NCBI GenBank assembly: GCA_964545245.1
Contig: CAZJFC010000009.1
Location: forward strand, 1 to 41,865
DNA from: CAZJFC01 sp964545245
GTDB lineage: Bacteria > Pseudomonadota > Alphaproteobacteria > Rickettsiales > 21-14-0-20-44-7
DNA: 41,865 nt
Direction of reading: 5' to 3'
The position numbers and the translations under genes are program-made. Numbering within the stretch: the first letter of the stretch is position 1; every line of letters starts with the position of its first letter. Positions 7,691-14,596 of the stretch are shown here, piece after piece. The notes beneath the pieces were generated by a model. The model had not been told where the DNA came from, made no database searches, and worked only from the letters and a program-made list of their open reading frames with translations.

Positions 7691-7732
7691 TTATCAGCAG
7701 CAGTGCCGCACGGGGGCAAAAAAAGTCATCCC

Positions 7733-8983
7733 CTAAAACAATCTTTCAGGGATGTTCGGGCGGGTGCCGTTGATGTTGCCTACTGCCGCGAATGTCATTT
7801 TGCTGGAAAGGATTTTTTTCGCGGTGCGTAGCGCGTCTTCTTTCGTGACTTTGCGGATCTGCTCGAAGATTTCCGAGTTGGTGATGAAACGCCCGTGGGT
7901 GAAAAGTGATTTCGCCGCTTCTTCCGCGCAATGCGAAGTGCTTTCAGAGGACATTGCAATGTTGGAAATAAGCTGGATTTTCGCGCGTTCGATTTCTTCC
8001 TCGGTCATATCTTCAACCGATTTGCAAAGCTCATCGAAGGTAACGTCAACCAGTTCGCGCAGGTTTTCCTGCGAGGTGCTGGCGTTCACCCCGAACAGGC
8101 CGGAATCGGCATAGGCGAAAGTGAATGTGCCGATATGGTATGCAAGGGCGCGTTTTTCACGGATTTCCTGAAACAGGCGTGAGGACATTCCGCCGCCGAG
8201 GATGGTGGCTACAATCTGACCCGCGTAATAATCGTTGTCGGTGTGGTTTTGCCCATCGAAGCCGATATTCACATGGATTTGCTCGTAATCTTCGTCCTGC
8301 AGGCGCACGCCGCCCTCATATTGCGCGATTGAATTTTTCGCGCGGCCATTGATGGGTTTATAGTTAAAATATTTGCTCACCTCATCAAGCGTTTCGTTGA
8401 TGTCGATATTGCCGGTCACCGCCACCACGATATTCTCCGGGTGGTTGGACTCGATAAGCCGGTGGGAGAGTTCGTCGCGCGTGATGCGGTTGACTATTTC
8501 CTCAGTGCCGAGGATGTTGCGGCCAATCGGCTGGTCGGGATAGGCAACTTCCTGGAACAGGTCGAAGATGACGTCTTCAGGGTTGTCGCGTGCTTCGAGT
8601 ATCTCCTGCACGATGACGGATTTTTCTTTATCAAGCTCATCCTGCGGCAGCGTGGAGTTGATGAGGATGTCGCTCAAGACTTCCAGCCCGTATTTCCAAT
8701 GGTGCTTCATCAGCTTCGCGTGGTAGCTTGTTGTCTCGCGCGATGTGTATGCGTTGAGATATCCGCCGAGGCTGTCGAACTCCTCCGCGATTTTTAACGC
8801 GCTGCGTTTTTCGGTTCCCTTGAACGCCATATGTTCAAGCATGTGAGAGATGCCGTTATTGTAATCATCTTCAAAACGCGAACCGACGCCGAGCATTACA
8901 TTTACCGCTACGCTATCAACATGCGGAATTTTCTGGCACACTAACCTGACACCGTTTTCTAACTCAAATATTTCTGTCTGCAT
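7733..8983 (-). CDS. M16 family zinc peptidase (processing-peptidase-like)
   Basis: The 416-residue protein matches the single-unit M16B peptidases of alphaproteobacteria, relatives of the mitochondrial processing peptidase beta subunit. The inverted zinc motif HMLEH lies at residues 47-51, and the third ligand is probably Glu127 in SVIVQEILEARDNPED, about 75 residues downstream. The glycine-rich GGGMSSRLFQEIREKRALAYHI segment near residue 265 is also typical. The length matches the family. The protein probably degrades or processes short peptides in the cytoplasm, though no substrate can be inferred. The gene is minus strand, and its 3' side abuts the mosaic repeat element. Confidence 0.95.
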   Translation of the reverse strand: MQTEIFELENGVRLVCQKIPHVDSVAVNVMLGVGSRFEDDYNNGISHMLEHMAFKGTEKRSALKIAEEFDSLGGYLNAYTSRETTSYHAKLMKHHWKYGLEVLSDILINSTLPQDELDKEKSVIVQEILEARDNPEDVIFDLFQEVAYPDQPIGRNILGTEEIVNRITRDELSHRLIESNHPENIVVAVTGNIDINETLDEVSKYFNYKPINGRAKNSIAQYEGGVRLQDEDYEQIHVNIGFDGQNHTDNDYYAGQIVATILGGGMSSRLFQEIREKRALAYHIGTFTFAYADSGLFGVNASTSQENLRELVDVTFDELCKSVEDMTEEEIERAKIQLISNIAMSSESTSHCAEEAAKSLFTHGRFITNSEIFEQIRKVTKEDALRTAKKILSSKMTFAAVGNINGTRPNIPERLF

Positions 8984-9087
8984 ACCTCTAGGATATGCAG
9001 ATTCCCTAGGCTTTTCAAGGTTTATTGGGTAAAATTTTTATGTATTTTTTTTAGCTGGCCAAGTTCAAGGCAGGAGGCGGTGGACTA

Positions 9088-9495
9088 CTACCCTGCTAGG
9101 CTAGTAGGGTTCGGATTTGCCGGAATTCTCTCGGCGCTTATGATATTTCGTATGTAAACATCATAATCCTTAGGGTTTTCAATGGGTTCTGTCACCATAT
9201 CGAGCTGGGTGAGCTGCCTGCGGGTGAGGGCGTCGTATATTTTCTTTAAGCCATGTCCTTCGATGGAAATTTTGAGGCTGCTGGTGTGGATGAATACCTC
9301 CTCAAAACCTTCGTTGTTCCTCTCGAAGTAATCAATAAAAAAAACATCCCAGTAGCTGATCGCTGTCCTGCCGATGCGTCCATCCTTGAAGCGAACCTGC
9401 AAATTAAGCATCATTTCACCGAATTCATTCGGCGAGATAACGTACAGGTCTTTATGCTGGAAGGTGGAGTGGATTACGAAGGGTTTCTTTTCCAT
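9088..9495 (-). CDS. Hypothetical protein (135 aa)
   Basis: No family was recognised. The protein is soluble, without signal or membrane span, and predicted mixed alpha/beta. Notable stretches are HKDLYVISPNEFGEMMLNLQVRF (near 14-36), RIGRTAISYWDVFFIDYFERNNEGFEE (about 41-67) and a C-terminal DYDVYIRNIISAERIPANPN. It is more AT-rich in codon choice than the flanking core genes and may be lineage-specific. A near-palindromic hairpin (CCCTGCT/AGTAGGG, about 9090-9110) overlaps its stop codon. The start ATG at 9495 has no strong ribosome site. Confidence 0.65.
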   Translation of the reverse strand: MEKKPFVIHSTFQHKDLYVISPNEFGEMMLNLQVRFKDGRIGRTAISYWDVFFIDYFERNNEGFEEVFIHTSSLKISIEGHGLKKIYDALTRRQLTQLDMVTEPIENPKDYDVYIRNIISAERIPANPNPTSLAG

Positions 9496-9594
9496 GAAAT
9501 TTATCTTAACACCGCCCGCACGGAATTAGCCAGAAAAATTTTTTGAAAATTCATAACGGGTTGAATTTTATGAAGGTGAGTTGCTTTGTTGATT

Positions 9595-9629
9595 TAGTCA
9601 CTGGTTGCTAGTCGCTAGTCTGTAGCTTG
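9595..9629. repeat. Family E degenerate heptad repeat
   Basis: Five 7-base units: TAGTCAC, TGGTTGC, TAGTCGC, TAGTCTG, TAGCTTG. It sits directly against a 110-bp family C element. The gap 9496-9848 has no gene and consists almost wholly of repeats. Confidence 0.85.
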
Positions 9630-9630
9630 C

Positions 9631-9740
9631 CACCTCCCCCATCCCCTCCTGATAGGAGGGGTGAAAGAGATATTTCCCTCCTGATAGGAGGGGAGAATTG
9701 TAACTCCCTCTCCTATCAGGAGAGGGTTGGGGTGAGGTGC
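9631..9740. repeat. Family C multi-hairpin repeat, 110-bp full form, copy 3
   Basis: Three hairpins (CCCCTCCTGATAGGAGGGG, a second like it, and CCCTCTCCTATCAGGAGAGGG) lie inside an outer stem CACCTCCCCCATC / GGTTGGGGTGAGGTG. It differs from the element at 22151-22260 at only about two positions. ORFs through it are artefacts. Confidence 0.92.
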
Positions 9741-9750
9741 TGCTGGTCTT

Positions 9751-9798
9751 CGTCATACCGGAATTTTTTTCAGGAGAAAAAAATATCCGGTATCCGTA
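9751..9798. repeat. Family A palindromic repeat, copy 3
   Basis: CGTCATACCGGAATTTTTTT and AAAAAATATCCGGTATCCGT arms surround CAGGAG. The orientation matches copy 2. Confidence 0.88.
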
Positions 9799-9799
9799 T

Positions 9800-9842
9800 T
9801 AGTGGCTTGTGGTTAGTGGTTGTCATTTCATTCCTCGCAATG
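9800..9842. repeat. Short heptad run and family D remnant
   Basis: TAGTGGC, TTGTGGT, TAGTGGT are followed by TGTCATT and then CCTCGCAATGAC, the end of a family D palindrome. The run touches the end of dusB. Confidence 0.6.
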
Positions 9843-9848
9843 ACTATA

Positions 9849-10862
9849 CTACGCCGCTTGCGAAATTTCTTCGTTCTGTTTGTTGAACTCGCGCTCAATC
9901 AGCCCGTGGAAGAAATCGGTGATTGATTGTTTTACTTCATTCGGGTTTTCGATTTTATTCACGCGGTGGCGGAATTCGGCGGAGTTGAATTTGCCGGAAG
10001 TGTACCAGCCGATATGTTTGCGCGCCATGCGAACGCCGGTGGTTGTGCCGTAAAGCCCGATCATGTCGTCATAATGGCGTAGGATGATCGCGAGTTGTTG
10101 CTCCAAAGTTGGCGATGGTGGGATTTTATTATCCTTGAGGTATTGGATGACCTGGTTCACGAACCACGGCTTGCCGTAAGTTCCGCGACCTATCATGATG
10201 CCGTCCGCGCTGCTTTCGGCGAGGGCGGTTCCGGCGGATTCAAAATCGACGATGTCGCCGTTGGCAATCACGGGGATTTTTACCGCGTCTTTCACGTTGC
10301 GGATGAATTTCCAGTCGGCATTGCCGTTATACATCTGGTTGCGCGTGCGGCCATGCACGGTAAGCATTTTAATGCCGAGGTCTTCGGCGATGCGGGCAAG
10401 CTCCGGCGCGTTGAGGGAGTTGAAATCCCAGCCCATGCGCATTTTCATGGTGACGGGAATTTTTACCGCCTTCACGGTCGCTTCCATGATTTTTGTGGCG
10501 AGCGGAACCTGCCGCATCAGCGCGCTGCCCGCATCGCCGTTGGTGACTTTCTTCACCGGGCAGCCGAAATTTATGTCGATAACATCCGCGCCCAAATCCT
10601 CGTTCATCTTCGCCGCTTCGGCCATAACTTCCGGCTCACAGCCAGCAAGCTGCACAACCGATAAATCCTGTCCGGTGGCTTTTTTGAGCTTGTCCATCGA
10701 CTGGCGCGTTTCCAGCACCATCGCGCGGCAGGCTATCATCTCGCTCACCACCAGCCCCGCGCCGTATTCACTCACGAGCTTGCGGAACGGCACATCACTC
10801 ACCCCGCTCATTGGGGCGAGGAAAACGTTTTCCTTAACTTCGATGTTGCCGATTTTTAGCAT
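9849..10862 (-). CDS. dusB: tRNA-dihydrouridine synthase B
   Basis: The 337-residue FMN enzyme reduces uridine in the tRNA D-loop. The N-terminus carries the family pattern FLAPMSGVSDVPFRKL (14-29). The catalytic cysteine Cys101 lies in DINFGCPVKKVTNGDAGSALM. The flavin-binding barrel strands follow with LTVHGRTRNQMYNG, PVIANGDI and DGIMIGRGTYGKPW. A helical C-terminal domain with ARKHIGWY completes the Dus fold. Length is normal for DusB. In many proteobacteria dusB precedes ntrB/ntrC, but here it is next to a receiver protein and ispDF. Its start codon abuts a heptad-repeat palindrome. Confidence 0.96.
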   Translation of the reverse strand: MLKIGNIEVKENVFLAPMSGVSDVPFRKLVSEYGAGLVVSEMIACRAMVLETRQSMDKLKKATGQDLSVVQLAGCEPEVMAEAAKMNEDLGADVIDINFGCPVKKVTNGDAGSALMRQVPLATKIMEATVKAVKIPVTMKMRMGWDFNSLNAPELARIAEDLGIKMLTVHGRTRNQMYNGNADWKFIRNVKDAVKIPVIANGDIVDFESAGTALAESSADGIMIGRGTYGKPWFVNQVIQYLKDNKIPPSPTLEQQLAIILRHYDDMIGLYGTTTGVRMARKHIGWYTSGKFNSAEFRHRVNKIENPNEVKQSITDFFHGLIEREFNKQNEEISQAA

Positions 10863-10937
10863 AGAATCCAGAGTTCAGAGTCCAGAGTTTAGAAAAATTT
10901 CCTATACTCTAAGCGCTGGACTCTATACTCTAATTCT
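10863..10937. repeat. Family E heptads arranged as an inverted repeat
   Basis: The left arm runs AGAATCC, AGAGTTC, AGAGTCC, AGAGTTT, AGAAAAA (10863-10897). The right arm (about 10903-10937) is an approximate complement in 7-base units (ACTCTAA, GCGCTGG, ACTCTAT, ACTCTAA). Together they could form a long imperfect hairpin immediately upstream of dusB. Confidence 0.85.
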
Positions 10938-10963
10938 AATGAAAAATCCAGCTTTAATCGTTG
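10937..10963 (+). repeat. Duplicate of the first codons of ispD
   Basis: The 27 bases here match 11605-11631 with one mismatch (ATGAAAAATC[C/T]AGC...). At 11607 this is the true ispD start; here the frame reads MKNPALIVDFT and ends. The two copies flank the receiver-domain gene as direct repeats about 668 bp apart. Confidence 0.88.
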
Positions 10964-10966
10964 ATT

Positions 10967-11503
10967 TTACCCTAATGCGGGGCCGGTGTCTTTTTCTATT
11001 TCACCAGCAATTTTCTGTAGCAATTTTATGAAATCCCTTGAGTGGGTGTCTTTATCAACTATATAATCGAAATAATCTTCATATCTGCTTCTGACACGGG
11101 ATATAACTCCATCCACCTGTGAGTTATATCTGTTAAGTACCAGCGCTTTTTTATTGGGGGTAACAACATTCTCCCCATCATCAGCCAATGCAAAATTCTT
11201 ATGCGAATGCGCGTGTATTACTTCGGTTACATCCTCTTCTTCCCCTATGTTTCCCGTGTATAATACCAGCTTTGCATCAGGGTTCGTTCTCCTTGCAATA
11301 TGGCTAAGCTCAAGACCTCCATGAAAATAGCCTGTTAGTTTCATATCAGTAATCACTACATCTATTTTATTGCTTTCGAGAGCTTTTTGCGCATCTTCAA
11401 AGTAGCATGCCGTTAATATCTCGCAATTACTGATCATACGCCTTAATGTGCCAGTAAGTGCAGATGTGATATCGCTTCTGTCTTCCACAAGTAAGATTTT
11501 CAT
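10967..11503 (-). CDS. Response-regulator receiver-domain protein
   Basis: The 178-residue protein has a receiver domain at the N-terminus: ILLVEDR with acidic residues 7-8, phospho-acceptor Asp53 in VVITDMK, and Thr83 in LYTGN. The remaining 60-70 residues show no recognisable DNA-binding or enzymatic output domain, so it may act through protein contact. No histidine kinase is adjacent. It is more AT-rich than its neighbours and is flanked by direct repeats of the ispD start, which suggests insertion between dusB and ispDF. The start ATG at 11503 follows GGAA at short spacing. Signal and partner are unknown. Confidence 0.85.
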   Translation of the reverse strand: MKILLVEDRSDITSALTGTLRRMISNCEILTACYFEDAQKALESNKIDVVITDMKLTGYFHGGLELSHIARRTNPDAKLVLYTGNIGEEEDVTEVIHAHSHKNFALADDGENVVTPNKKALVLNRYNSQVDGVISRVRSRYEDYFDYIVDKDTHSRDFIKLLQKIAGEIEKDTGPALG

Positions 11504-11606
11504 TTCCAGAACCTTTTTTTATGTTTAGATTTTATTTCTCCGCTCTGACGGCGGGTGTGAGTATTAAGAAATTTAAATTATTGATGCTGTTTATACTGGA
11601 AAAATA

Positions 11607-12746
11607 ATGAAAAATCTAGCTTTAATCGTTGCTGGTGGCTCTGGGCTTAGGGTTGGTGGGGAAATTCCCAAGCAATACTTGCCGCTTGGCGGGAAGGCGG
11701 TGCTGCGGCATACGGTTGAGGCGTTTCTTAGCCACCCGGAAATTGAAGCGGTGCGCGTAGTTATCGGGCAGGGGCATGGGGAATTGTATAATGGTTGCGT
11801 GGTTACGTGGTTACGTGGTTACGTGGGGTTGTTGGAGGCTGTGACAGGCGGCAAGGAACGTCAGGATTCGGTGCGGTTGGGGCTGGAAAGCGTTAAGGAT
11901 TTAAACCCTGAGAATGTGCTGATCCATGATGCGGCGCGGCCATTTGTTAGTGCGGAGGTTATCTCGCGCGTGCTGGATGCGCTTAGGGAGCATGAGGCGG
12001 TTATCCCGGCGGTTTTGTGCAAGGATTCGGTGCGGGTGGATGGCGCTGCCATCCCGCGTGAAAAGGTGAGGCTGGTGCAGACGCCGCAGGGGTTCCATTA
12101 TAAAAAAATTCTCCACGCGCACCAGCATAACATGACGCATTGGGTAGCCGCGACTGATGACGCGCATCTTGCCGAGGCGATGGGGATGAATGTATTTATT
12201 GTTGAAGGTGATGAGATGAACAAAAAAATAACGACACAAGCTGACTTATCAACCATCAACCATCAACCATCAACCAGAGTGGGTTTCGGCTTCGATGTGC
12301 ATGAATTCACTACCGGCACGCATGTCATGATATGCGGGGTGAAAGTGCTGCACAGCCACGGGCTGAAAGGCCATTCCGACGCCGATGTTGGGTTGCACGC
12401 GCTGGTGGATGCGCTGCTGGGTGCGATCGGCGAGGGGGATATCGGCCAGCATTTCCCGCCGAGTGACCCGGAGTGGAAAGACGCCGATTCGGAAAAATTC
12501 ACCGCCCATGCCGCAAAGCTGGTGAAGGAAAAGGGCGGGGTGATAAATAATGTGGATATCACCATTATCGGCGAGGAGCCGAAAGTCGGCCCGCACCGCG
12601 CGGCGATGAAAGCGAATGTAGCGCGGATTCTGGCGATTGAGCCGGACAGGGTGAACATCAAGGCCACCACCACCGAGGGGCTGGGTTTCACCGGCCGGAA
12701 AGAGGGCTTGGCAGCACAGGCGGTGGCGAGTGTTTTGCTAGGTTAG
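11607..12746 (+). CDS. ispDF: Bifunctional IspD/IspF isoprenoid enzyme
   Basis: The 379-residue fusion catalyses two steps of the MEP pathway. Residues 1-220 are IspD, which makes CDP-methylerythritol (LIVAGGSGLRVGGEIPKQYLPL at 5-26, later GKERQDSV, LIHDAARPFV and QTPQGF). Residues about 223-379 are IspF, the cyclodiphosphate synthase (GFGFDVHEF with the zinc-binding DxH, HSDADVGLHALVDALLGA, then TTTEGLGFTGRKEGLAAQAVASVLL). Such fusions are common in alphaproteobacteria. Octamer repeats at 11792-11831 and heptamers at 12250-12277 lie inside the frame, in a surface region of IspD and in the linker. The start is fixed by the family N-terminus. Confidence 0.97.
   Translation: MKNLALIVAGGSGLRVGGEIPKQYLPLGGKAVLRHTVEAFLSHPEIEAVRVVIGQGHGELYNGCVVTWLRGYVGLLEAVTGGKERQDSVRLGLESVKDLNPENVLIHDAARPFVSAEVISRVLDALREHEAVIPAVLCKDSVRVDGAAIPREKVRLVQTPQGFHYKKILHAHQHNMTHWVAATDDAHLAEAMGMNVFIVEGDEMNKKITTQADLSTINHQPSTRVGFGFDVHEFTTGTHVMICGVKVLHSHGLKGHSDADVGLHALVDALLGAIGEGDIGQHFPPSDPEWKDADSEKFTAHAAKLVKEKGGVINNVDITIIGEEPKVGPHRAAMKANVARILAIEPDRVNIKATTTEGLGFTGRKEGLAAQAVASVLLG
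11792..11831 (+). repeat. Octamer tandem repeat inside ispD
   Basis: TGGTTGCG is followed by three exact TGGTTACG units and TGGGGTTG. Because the unit is 8 bases, each copy is read in a different frame, giving the peptide CVVTWLRGYVG between GELYNG and the conserved GGKERQDS. Confidence 0.9.
12250..12277 (+). repeat. Heptamer tandem repeat in the IspD-IspF linker
   Basis: Three exact CAACCAT units and a fourth CAACCAG encode STINHQPST, immediately before the IspF domain (RVGFGFDVHEF). Confidence 0.92.
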
Positions 12747-12810
12747 TTATTGACTTCCTTGGTTAATAAATTTATATAAACGTGTAAAAATTTTAAGGAA
12801 GGTAGAGTAG

Positions 12811-13308
12811 TTGACAGAATTTCTTACTAAATGGGCACTGGGTCTTTTCCGCAGTTCTGCCAGTTCTGCTCGTCTTGTTATGGCGGACAAACCATATGAA
12901 TTACCCAATGGTCAAAGCTGGAGATACTGCGCGATTGCTTCAACTGCTAAGGAAGTAAAAAGGGGGAATGAGTATGTTGCTCAAGGGCTTGTCCAGGGTG
13001 TAAGCTTCACCTTTGCATTATCCAAGAGTAAGCCTTGCGATATCGAATATACTGTATTTATCGACGCCAATCACCTGCTTTATCATATCACGCGCGATAC
13101 TCTATCCCAGACAGAGGACGGATGGGACACACATATAGACAACTATTTATTGGGAGTGCATGAATTAGCGGAATTTCAGAGTGCTTACGAAGAGCTAAGG
13201 CAAGTGCTCAAACCCATCATAGGTGAGAAGGGGGTGGGCATAAAAAATGATCACCCTTTGCTCAATCGCTTCAATTCAGGAGGCGCGGCCTTTTATGAGA
13301 AGGAGTGA
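12811..13308 (+). CDS. Hypothetical protein (165 aa)
   Basis: No family was recognised. The track of coding runs from a TTG at 12811, preceded by AAGGAAGG about eight bases upstream; an alternative is the ATG at 12880. It is predicted soluble, with YELPNGQSWRYCAIASTAKEV and CDIEYTVFIDANHLLYHITRDT as distinctive stretches, and a C-terminal GIKNDHPLLNRFNSGGAAFYEKE. Codon use is more AT-rich than in ispDF. The gene is bracketed by the end of ispF and a second, diverged copy of that end (13362-13418), which suggests insertion or a duplication event. It probably belongs to a lineage-specific set. Confidence 0.65.
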   Translation: MTEFLTKWALGLFRSSASSARLVMADKPYELPNGQSWRYCAIASTAKEVKRGNEYVAQGLVQGVSFTFALSKSKPCDIEYTVFIDANHLLYHITRDTLSQTEDGWDTHIDNYLLGVHELAEFQSAYEELRQVLKPIIGEKGVGIKNDHPLLNRFNSGGAAFYEKE

Positions 13309-13361
13309 TTGAATTTGCTTAGTTGTGTGATTACAATTTACTGCCGGAAGAACTGAGCCGT

Positions 13362-13418
13362 ACAGGCTGCCGGGAGGGTCTTGCCGCACAGGCGGTGGCG
13401 AGTGTTTTGTTAAGATAA
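13362..13418 (+). pseudogene. Second copy of the IspF C-terminus (remnant)
   Basis: Nineteen codons ending in TAA read TGCREGLAAQAVASVLLR, against TGRKEGLAAQAVASVLLG at the end of the intact ispDF. Twenty-four bases (13386-13409 and 12714-12737) are identical, while the codons before them differ mostly at third positions. This is a homologous fragment with no start of its own. Confidence 0.88.
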
Positions 13419-13458
13419 TTATTGATATATTTAAACCATATTTGTAGTTTCTTTTACT

Positions 13459-14070
13459 ATGGATTATCAGTTGGTTTACCGTTGGACAAATTTTGGAGAA
13501 AGGAGCAGCTTCGGACGTACCTTAAAGGCACCGGATTTGGAAGGTAAAAAGTTATGTCATGCTTCATTACATATATATACTCCCCGCGAAGAAATAAGTA
13601 AAAACAGGATATTCACGGACTCGACAGTGACAGGGGAAATTAAAGATTTAATTTTTAGGGGGCTGGAATGCGACCCGACATATGTTAAGATTGAGCGTTA
13701 TAGTTCCGGTGATCGCGGTTATATTACGACAGTATTGGTAATGAGTGCCGACCGTCGTTTATGTTCCGACCGTGATTATATGAAAGAATATATGGGGAAA
13801 GTTAAAAAGATATTTTCGCTTGGTGACCAGCCGGATTTGATTGAACGGGTACTGCAGTTAGTAATAAGTCACTTCCAGCAGCTTTCTGCAATGAGCACGG
13901 AGGAATTTAAGGAACATAGAGCCATAGCAAGCGTATACCGGGAAAAAAGTGAAAGACGTCAGGCTGAAAAAACGGTAGATATGATTGTTGAATCAGATGA
14001 GCGCGGCTGGCGTAATTTGATTAATGCTGAACAACTGCGCGCATACGGCCCGGATGGGCTGGGGATTTAG
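13459..14070 (+). CDS. Hypothetical protein (203 aa)
   Basis: No family was recognised. This soluble protein has an N-terminal beta-rich part (YQLVYRWTNFGERSSFGRTL, KLCHASLHIYTPREE), a middle DPTYVKIERYSSGDRGYITTVLVMSADRRLC, and a helical, charged C-terminal half (about 120-203, including HRAIASVYREKSERRQAEKTVDMIVESDERGW). No signal peptide or membrane span is visible. It is AT-rich relative to core genes. It lies after the ispF-end remnant and 43 bp before the stress-protein gene, on the same strand. The ATG at 13459 has no strong ribosome site. Confidence 0.65.
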   Translation: MDYQLVYRWTNFGERSSFGRTLKAPDLEGKKLCHASLHIYTPREEISKNRIFTDSTVTGEIKDLIFRGLECDPTYVKIERYSSGDRGYITTVLVMSADRRLCSDRDYMKEYMGKVKKIFSLGDQPDLIERVLQLVISHFQQLSAMSTEEFKEHRAIASVYREKSERRQAEKTVDMIVESDERGWRNLINAEQLRAYGPDGLGI

Positions 14071-14113
14071 CAATTCGTTTGCAAGCATTCGTGGGATGAA
14101 GTAAATTCCGCAA

Positions 14114-14596
14114 ATGACGCTGAAACACATCAAGTCAAAACTCCTTGTCTGCGTGGACGACCAGCCGCACTCGATCGTGGCGCTGCATTTCGCGTGCAGC
14201 AAGGCGCGGCACCTCAATTACGCGCTGGAGCTGATACATGTGGTGGATTCCTCGGATTATAATAACAGCGCCCTGTTCGGCGTGGCCGATAAAATCCGCG
14301 ATGAACGCCGCGAAGTTGCCGAAAAGCTGATGAGCGAAATGGCTGCCGAGGTGCAGCGCTATGCGGCAATCACCCCAAGCTGCATCATCCGCGAAGGGCT
14401 GGTGAGCGAGGAGGTGGTGAAAGTGGTGAAGGAAGATACCGATTTTAATATGCTCATAATCGGCAAAGCCCCGCAGGAGGCGAAAAAGAACGATATGATA
14501 AGCCTGCTCACCAGCGAGCTTGCGAGCAAACTTATGATTCCGATGATCATCGTGCCGGGGAATTTGAGTGATAAGGATATTGATGATTTGATATGA
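14114..14596 (+). CDS. Universal stress protein (UspA family)
   Basis: The 160-residue single Usp domain begins KLLVCVDDQPHSIVALHFACSKA, typical of the first strand and helix, continues with LELIHVVD and a helical ADKIRDERREVAEKL segment, and has LIIGKAPQ followed by SELASKLMIPMIIVPG in the C-terminal part. ATP-binding Usp proteins usually have GxxG-9x-G[S/T]; here GKAPQ and SLLTS do not form a clear copy, so nucleotide binding is doubtful. Its stop overlaps the pgpA start by four bases, so the two are probably co-translated. Confidence 0.9.
   Translation: MTLKHIKSKLLVCVDDQPHSIVALHFACSKARHLNYALELIHVVDSSDYNNSALFGVADKIRDERREVAEKLMSEMAAEVQRYAAITPSCIIREGLVSEEVVKVVKEDTDFNMLIIGKAPQEAKKNDMISLLTSELASKLMIPMIIVPGNLSDKDIDDLI

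Larger units (their letters stand above)
7095..7718. repeat. Mosaic repeat element 1 bounded by inverted TGCCCCCGTGCGGC ends
   Basis: The roughly 680-bp gap between DUF2066 and the M16 gene holds no convincing ORF. Its edges are an inverted repeat: TGCCCCCGTGCGGCGCTGCT at 7095-7114 against its near complement at 7696-7718. Inside, in order, are a double hairpin (7168-7255), a family A palindrome (7315-7369), three hairpins (7380-7480), heptads (7485-7519), CCGTTCAGGAGAACGG (7519-7534) and a family C cluster (7559-7690). A related shorter element is at 17631-17940. Confidence 0.8.

Noticed and set aside
12250..12277. CRISPR-like short direct repeats
   Set aside because: Units are 7 bases with no spacers, inside a gene; no cas genes and no 24-40 bp repeats are present in the window.
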